Source of the DNA: Iris pallida | Lineage: Eukaryota > Streptophyta > Magnoliopsida > Asparagales > Iridaceae | Direction: 5' to 3' | Length of the DNA stretch: 64,000 nt | Assembly: GCA_029216955.1 (NCBI GenBank) | Contig: JANAVB010015600.1 | Coordinates: 35,416,346 to 35,480,345 of the forward strand | Notes under the pieces: generated by a model | Told to the model about the DNA's origin: nothing | Databases searched by the model: none | What the model saw: only the letters and a program-made list of their open reading frames with translations | Shown here: piece by piece, positions 58,462-64,000 of the stretch | Layout: every line of letters begins with the position of its first letter | Numbering within the stretch: position 1 is the first letter of the stretch | Translations under genes and position numbers: made by a program

Positions 58462-59652
58462 TGTAGTGTCCCGCTCCGCGAAGGCACTAGATAAACAGAA
58501 AGATCGGATTGCTGGCTCTGCAACAGAAGACGATTAATCTGGGTGAGTGGACAAAGACTCATTTTATGATTCGCTTACGCCTTAAGAATCTGAGTTTTTG
58601 ATTGAATGCTTTTGTTAATAACAAGACTGTAATCTTGAGTATGCTTAAAAGAGAACCTGCCCCTTGTCTGCTAAGAAAAGAGATCTGTATCCTGCCTGAA
58701 AAGAAGATGGAATTGTTTATGACTTGCTCGATATATGCATGATTCATTTGATATCGCATGTGCATTGGGGAATCCACTTAGTGACGAGCTGAACCCTAGA
58801 GAGTCACAGCGGCTAGCGACAAGCTGAACCCATGAGAGTCACAGCGGTTAGCGACGAGCTGAACCCAAGAGCGTCACAGTGGCTAGCGACGAGCTGAACC
58901 CATGCGAGTCACAGCGGTTAGCGACGAGCTGAACCCGTGGGAGGCACAGCGGCTAAGATGGAAATGATTGTGGCTTTTCAAAGATGTGTTTTCAAAAGAA
59001 TGTAAACTGACTAATGCATTCATGAAATGAATCTAGGTAAAGAGTAGCAAGATCACATCACAAGAAAATGTTTTCTCACTAAATGAACAGTGATCGTTTC
59101 AGAAAAATGTAGCTCCTTTGTTCACAATTCACCAGTATGCTGATATACTGACCCATCATCAGTCTGCATGCAGGTGCACCATGCATCGAGAAGGATAGCC
59201 CGAAGCGATAGCCCGTGCCTCATCCTCAGGAGCCAGAAATCAGAAAAGATGCCCAAGAGATGACATCTGTGAAAGAGTTTGGTTTTGTATATAAAGGGAT
59301 GTAATGTATGGGAACGGGATCATTGTAATCTGTATTATTTCGGAGAGAATGTAATATTGTATCAGAGAGAATCGAGAGCTTGTAATCTGTTCAAATGAAA
59401 TCAATAAAGAGAAATGTTCTTGTTACCATTGTGTTCAATACTTGTATTCTGAAATATGTCCGCTGCTGCTTCAATTATCTGCGATACGTTCCGCTGCGTA
59501 TTGTCAAACTTGTCTATCTTGTCTTGTTCCAGGTCTTGGCCTTGTGCAAGCACAACTTAGGCTTGCACGGCATCACGCCTTAGCGAGGACGAACGGTCCC
59601 AAAAGAGCCCGAAGCGAGGACGAAAGGGACTCTGCGGGATCGGGGCGTGACA
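58462..59652 (+). repeat. 3' LTR of element I, 1191 bp
   Basis: Same length as the 5' LTR, about 99.5% identical by eye. Confidence 0.96.
58783..58957. repeat. Five-copy 35 bp minisatellite in 3' LTR of I
   Basis: Same array as 57361-57535 with two base differences. Confidence 0.95.
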
Positions 59653-59657
59653 TCATG

Positions 59658-60690
59658 CAGGGGCTCCACAGAAGGACGACGACTGAGGATTGATGAGGAA
59701 CGTTTCCTCTCTCTGGAAGACACAGTGGGAGCACTGGCAGGTACTGTCTTTGACATTAACAACAAGCTTGAGAAATTGATTGAAGATCTGGCCAGATCTA
59801 AACCAGAATCTGAGTTTCCAATGGGAAATACGAATCCCACCACACCTCTGCAAAACTCTGCTGTAGGCCACACCACCCTACCAGGAAATCCTCCATTGTT
59901 ACCTACACCTGCACATTTCAACCACACTAATGAGATAGTTCCATTCAAACAGGGAGGGGGACAACCTCACCTAAGGTTACAACTCTCTGAATTTGATGAC
60001 GAGGGTGATGTGAATGAGTGGTTGTTGAGAATCAACAACTACTTTAACTTCTACAATACACAAAAAATAAACAAAATTAAAATTTGTTCAGTCCAACTCA
60101 AAGGAACAGCAGCATACTGGATGGATTGGGCAATGCAAATTAAGAATTGGAGGTTGACCTGGAATGGTTTTTGTACAAACATTCGTGCTGAATTTGGTCC
60201 ATCCCAATTTATTGATCACATCATTGAGTTAAAATTACTCACACATGAAACACAGTGCAGGAATATAATTTCCAATTCCAAAAAGTTTCTAAGAAGGTAC
60301 AAGGCTTACCAGAGAGTTGTCTAATCAGTCATTATATAGGGGGTTTGAGAGAGGAACTCAGATATGAAGTCCAGATTGCTAACCCCAGCACTCTTATGGC
60401 AGCTATGCAACTTACCAAATTATATGAAGCAAAGTTCCTGGCAATCAAAAGAAACTACAAAGGAAATGCTTATGGCAATAAAGCTGGAAATAATACAACT
60501 TACAACTCAGGGACCTCCAATGCTAATACTGAATCATGGAAGAAGCCTGCTACAGCTAGTTTGGGTACTGCAAAACCTTCAGTGGAGACTCCAAGAACCA
60601 CCATACCCCCTTCAGAAATCCTGAGGAGAAAAAACCCTAGGATTATGTTTCATATGTGATGAGAAATGGTTCAGAGGGCACAAGTGCAAG
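59658..60690 (+). pseudogene. gag of element J, frameshifted
   Basis: Open in one frame from the I boundary to about 60324. It includes a coiled, charged N-terminus and the capsid core LQLSEFDDEGDVNEWLLRIN ... AAYWMDWAMQ ... FGPSQFIDHIIELKLLTHE, typical of plant gypsy retrotransposon gag. It continues one frame over at about 60255 (VQEYNFQFQKV ... YIGGLREELRYEVQ). The zinc knuckle CFICDEKWFRGHKC is readable at 60646-60687, back in the first frame. So at least two one-base indels have occurred, the second near an A6 run at about 60628. The true start codon is uncertain because I split the leader. Not functional. Confidence 0.85.
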
Positions 60691-61467
60691 GAAAAAAGCT
60701 ATTCATGTTGGTGTCTGATGAAGAAGACAAGGATAAGGTAACAGATCTACCTGATGTTGTCACCTACTCCACAGAAGCTCAACAAAATGCCTTTGAGATC
60801 TCTCTACATGCCTTGTCAGGTAACTCTCATCACTCCACTATGAGGCTAAGAGGAACCATTAGAAATAAGCATGTGCTCATATTAGTGGACTCTGGATCCA
60901 CTCACAACTTTATTGACACTGCACTCTGTGAAAGATTGGGCCTCATTCCCCAGGATAGTCACACATTTGAAGTCTTGGTGGCTAATGGGGAGAAGCTTAG
61001 CAGCAAGGGGTTATGCACAAGAATCAGCATTGAATGCCAAGGCTACAAAATCAAGACAGATTTTTTACTTCTGCCACTTCCAGGTTGTCGGTTAGTGCTT
61101 GGCGCCAGTTGGCTTAGCACCCTGGGCAACATAATATGGAACTTCCAGGAATTGACCATGGAGTTTGAAGAGCAGGGAGTTATCAAACTGTTCAAGGGAT
61201 CAAAACTCATTTGAACCACCTTCAGGAACCTGTTACTAAAGAAATGAGGCAAAATTCTCAATTTTATCTCATTCAATTGTGCTCACTAACAGAAATCAAT
61301 CAAAACTGTCAAGACTTGCCAAAAGACCAAGTGATTGCCACCCTTCTGGAGAATTATGATCACTTGATTATGGAACCCATATCCCTAGACTTCATTAAAG
61401 GGCTGCCCCTTAGCCATCACAAAAACCACTATAATGGTTGTGGTAGACAGGCTTTCCAAGTACATAC
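60691..61467 (+). pseudogene. Protease and integrase scrap of element J, RT/RNase H deleted
   Basis: 60666-61214 is open and encodes a retropepsin-like domain: LVDSGSTHNFIDTAL with the catalytic Asp and later LVLGASWLSTLG. It is in a different frame from the knuckle, so there is a further shift at the AAGGAAAAAAG run near 60690. After its stop, a second frame (61211-61507) has the usual post-protease stretch up to DQVIATLLENYDHLI and then jumps directly to MEPISLDFIKGLP, the integrase core motif holding the first catalytic Asp. The whole RT, RNase H and integrase N-terminus are therefore missing. A matching VVVDRLSK-like stretch is readable up to the K insertion at 61468. Confidence 0.85.
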
Positions 61468-64000
61468 TGTCACGACTCGCACCCACTGTGAGGGTACGAA
61501 TACGTAACGATGCCCAGCCTACACCGCAGTGTCGGCGGTAGAATGCTGTCCTAGGTTACTATCTAATCAACAACTCACGCAATTATATAATGTACTCGTC
61601 AAATCTCAACTCCGAACGGAGGACAAGTATAGATATAATGAATCTCAATCACAGTCTAAGAATGATAAGATATCACAGAAGATTAAAACTAAGACTAATA
61701 ACAGAAATAAATCCAACAACTGAAATAATATAAACTCAGACAATCTCAACTACAATCTCAACTCATATACAACTCCAGTTCTAAAACATGAAAGTTAAAC
61801 AAAACGACTAGCTAGTCTTCCGATCACTCCTGAGTGTCGGGGCCATAGGTAGCTAAGCCATCTCCTGCTCTAGGGCAAGTAGGGCAAATGTTCTCAGGAC
61901 AGTCATCTATAATATTTTCAACAGGTCCAGTCAGGACAGGAACGAGTACAACTCATCAAGAAAATCCAAGTAAATGACAGAGAACTATAAAACAGTTATA
62001 GACAGTTGTATTGATGAATATGGCAATTTATGTTCAGGTGATGGTAAGAAAGACAGATAAAGTGCAAGGAAAGAAAATAACTAAACAAGAGAAGAATCAT
62101 AGCAATGAAGACTGTAAAAATAGAACTAGCAGAACCAGGGTAATATGATGTAAAGTCCAGACAGCAATGTAGACAAGTGTAACTCCAATGTAAGTCCAGT
62201 ACAAGATGAATCTAATACAAGATGAATCCAGTAAGGGACGATTCCAGTTATAGTGATCAATGATTCCAGGGTGAGTCCAGCCTATACTCTAACAGTGTGT
62301 TTTAAAATACCGAGATCGACATGTAAACGGCTGTAGGTAATACGGCACATCACACACCTGGCCGGATGTGAGATGGCTATCATTCCAATAGATTCCAGTA
62401 GATTCCAGTTGGAAGATTCCAGATTGGGGTATGTCTACATGTCTTACTCAAGTATTTTCCCTCCCAGCAAGTGAATCCAGAAGTCCGACACAATGATTCA
62501 AGATGAGTCCAGCCAAAATATAATGATACCAGTAAATGATTCCAGTAAATGATTCCAGTAGGTGATTCCAGTAATAGAAGCCAGAAATAATGATACCAGT
62601 AATAGAGGCCAAAAATAAATGTGTGTCGTATACATGAATCCAGAATATCCATACGTGTTGTAACAGAAAATCGCATACAACCAACTAGAACTGAAATACA
62701 GTAATTGACAAGTAAATGAGAGAACTATCAGAGAATGTACTCGCCTGATACTCTGAAAAGAGTAGTGTAATGTCAGATGTCTGCACCGGAGTCACAATGT
62801 CCTAAATAGAACAATACAGGTTATAATATGTTTAAAACAAGGCAAATGATGGTTATGATGCAATCTACATAATTCTTAGGTCAATCTAGGTCAAAGTCAA
62901 CTCTAAGTCAAACTTGATCAACTATCTAGGTCAAACTAGATCCAAGTCAAACTTGGTCAACTCTAGGTCAACCCAAGTCAATACTCTAGTCAACCAGGTC
63001 AATTGGTTACATCCAGACTAATGTTGACTTTGGTCAACAGTCTAGTCAACATGAACCATTGGGTCAAACTTTCTAGTCTATCTAGGTATTACCCTATACC
63101 ACATCTATATATCTACCTCATAATGTATATGCTTACATCTCAACACTTATAATACACTATCCCTATATATCCTTATAATATATATGAAAGGGAAAACTCA
63201 ACCCCCATAGCCTATGGCTAAGCCTAACCTTCACCCTTAGCCTACTCAAGCCTAACACTATGGCCCATTACTACTACCACCCTTAGCTTACTCATACATC
63301 ACCTATATATATAAAACTTTTACTTCATACTCATTTCATGACATCACACTTGAGACACTAAGCCTATATGGATCCTTGGATATGCCCATGTGGCAATTTG
63401 GACATACTTACATATAGGCACCTACCCAAATCATTACTAATACAATCCTCTCCAACTAACACACATATACATATATACATATCTAGGTATTCTCATACAT
63501 TCCCCCCCCCCTCACTGATTTCCTCTCTACTTGTTCACCTATTCCCATAGTTGATAAGGGGCTTCCCCCAATCTCAGTTTCTCAACCATCCCAGGTAACT
63601 CATTAACTGTTAGTTCAATATGAACTCACATTTCAAGTGACACAGGAAACCAATCCCAGGAATAGATTTCAAAATATAAACTGAACTCTACCTATACCAC
63701 ACCTGAACCCCAACTCTCAGTCCTCACTGTCCACTTCCCATACACCCAACTCACTGCTTGAGCACAAAACCTCACCACACACAAACCTAACTAAATCTCA
63801 GGTATCTCATTAACTGTTAGTTCTCAGTTATTTCTATTTAACAGCGAATCAAAATCTCAGGATCTCAGGTTTCCTATACATTGATGCATTAGATTAAGCA
63901 TAACAAAGCTCCTTTCTCCCAGTCATCTGTTAACATACTAACTTCATGTCACAGGGAAATATTTCCCTCACTCACAACTGTTAAACTCAAGCCACTACCC
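61468..64000 (-). mobile_element. LTR K of the D family, running off the window
   Basis: It starts TGTCACGACTCGCACCC, followed by GCCCAGCCTACACCGCAGTG and TCGGCGGTAGAA, the same order as the D start at 8799. Sense is minus. It contains a GATTCCAG-based repeat field and a TACTCGCCTG near 62738 at the place where D has its palindrome. The remaining 1.2 kb is pyrimidine-rich and AT-rich, with repeated TCAAACTNGGTCAACT-like segments near 62880-63050 and a C-run near 63505. No gene is recognised. The partner end and duplication (CATAC before 61468) lie outside. Confidence 0.75.
62166..62645. repeat. Minisatellite field in LTR K
   Basis: About 15 to 20 copies of GATTCCAG / GAGTCCAG / GATACCAG words, often as GATTCCAGTA AAT units (best at 62523-62600 and 62391-62430). 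Irregular spacing. Confidence 0.8.

Larger units (their letters stand above)
57040..59652 (+). mobile_element. Very young non-autonomous LTR element I with a 231 bp interior
   Basis: 2613 bp, flanked by TCATG (57035-57039 and 59653-59657). Two 1191 bp LTRs (57040-58230 and 58462-59652) differ at only about six positions by eye (for example 57047/58469, a minisatellite base and the ATAAAGG[A/G]ATG site). Between them are an iMet primer site, about 180 bp of leader-like sequence and a polypurine tract, but no coding sequence. It resembles a TRIM in layout, but its LTRs are several times longer than usual for TRIMs. It must move using proteins from another element. It is inserted in the leader of J. 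Confidence 0.96.
56545..61467 (+). mobile_element. Ty3/gypsy retrotransposon J (small LTR), degenerate, holding I and cut by K
   Basis: 5' LTR 56545-56973, iMet primer site, gag, protease and an integrase scrap, with RT and RNase H deleted. I is inserted in its leader at 57040. LTR K starts at 61468 and the 3' LTR is not in the window, so its own duplication (TGGAG before 56545) cannot be checked. The short LTR, the DSGSTHNFI protease motif and the CFICDEKWFRGHKC knuckle suit small-LTR gypsy elements of the Reina type; that is a guess from family knowledge. Confidence 0.8.

Overview
The window is plant nuclear DNA made almost entirely of nested transposable elements. This is shown by Ty3/gypsy LTR retrotransposons with iMet-type primer binding sites, a chromodomain-type gag-pol, MITEs of the hAT and PIF/Harbinger types, and one plant-like coding exon. 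I see no bacterial genes, rRNA, tRNA or CRISPR. I cannot name the species; a large, repeat-rich angiosperm genome is likely. Family letters (A to Q) are my own labels.

Left block (1-26834). An old minus-strand LTR (L; its first ~80 bp lie outside the window) runs from 1 to 20295 but is split by two later insertions: a solo LTR of family A (1735-6082, target duplication AAAGA) and a complete plus-strand element C (7111-19578, duplication CGCAG). The 5' LTR of C is itself split by solo LTR D (8799-13315, duplication CTAAT). L continues into a polypurine tract and a decayed gag (20882-22054). Solo LTR E (22266-25055, duplication TTAGT) and an LTR fragment F (to 26180) follow.

Central block (26835-54733). 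LTR G is split into pieces by element A (27542-49945, duplication CGAGT), solo LTR H (51580-53889, duplication GTGCG) and hAT MITE M (53909-54459, duplication ACCGGAAG). Element A has 3.6 kb LTRs and a 3.2 kb non-coding interior (LARD-like). A 706 bp hAT MITE sits in one of its LTRs, and element B (37784-49052, duplication TGCGG) sits in the other. B is the only element with a nearly complete gag-pol: one continuous minus-strand frame interrupted only by six in-frame stops, ending in a chromodomain-like region typical of the Tekay/Del clade.

Right block (54734-64000). Three MITEs lie just upstream of a short coding exon (Q, 56371-56544), which is cut by a small-LTR gypsy element J. J is in turn interrupted by I (57040-59652, duplication TCATG), a very young element with two nearly identical 1191 bp LTRs and only 231 bp between them, and by LTR K, which runs off the window.

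The most interesting structure lies inside the LTRs. Families A, D and E are otherwise unlike each other, yet each carries a near-palindrome (GGCAAG-n5-CTTGCC type) and a conserved 28 bp box spaced about 710-725 bp apart, with a family-specific minisatellite between them in D, E and the paired A copies. This looks like a shared LTR regulatory or RNA-processing module. Two non-coding, large-LTR elements (A and C), a derivative (I) with almost no interior, and an unusual shared candidate primer binding site in A and B suggest an active non-autonomous retrotransposon population.
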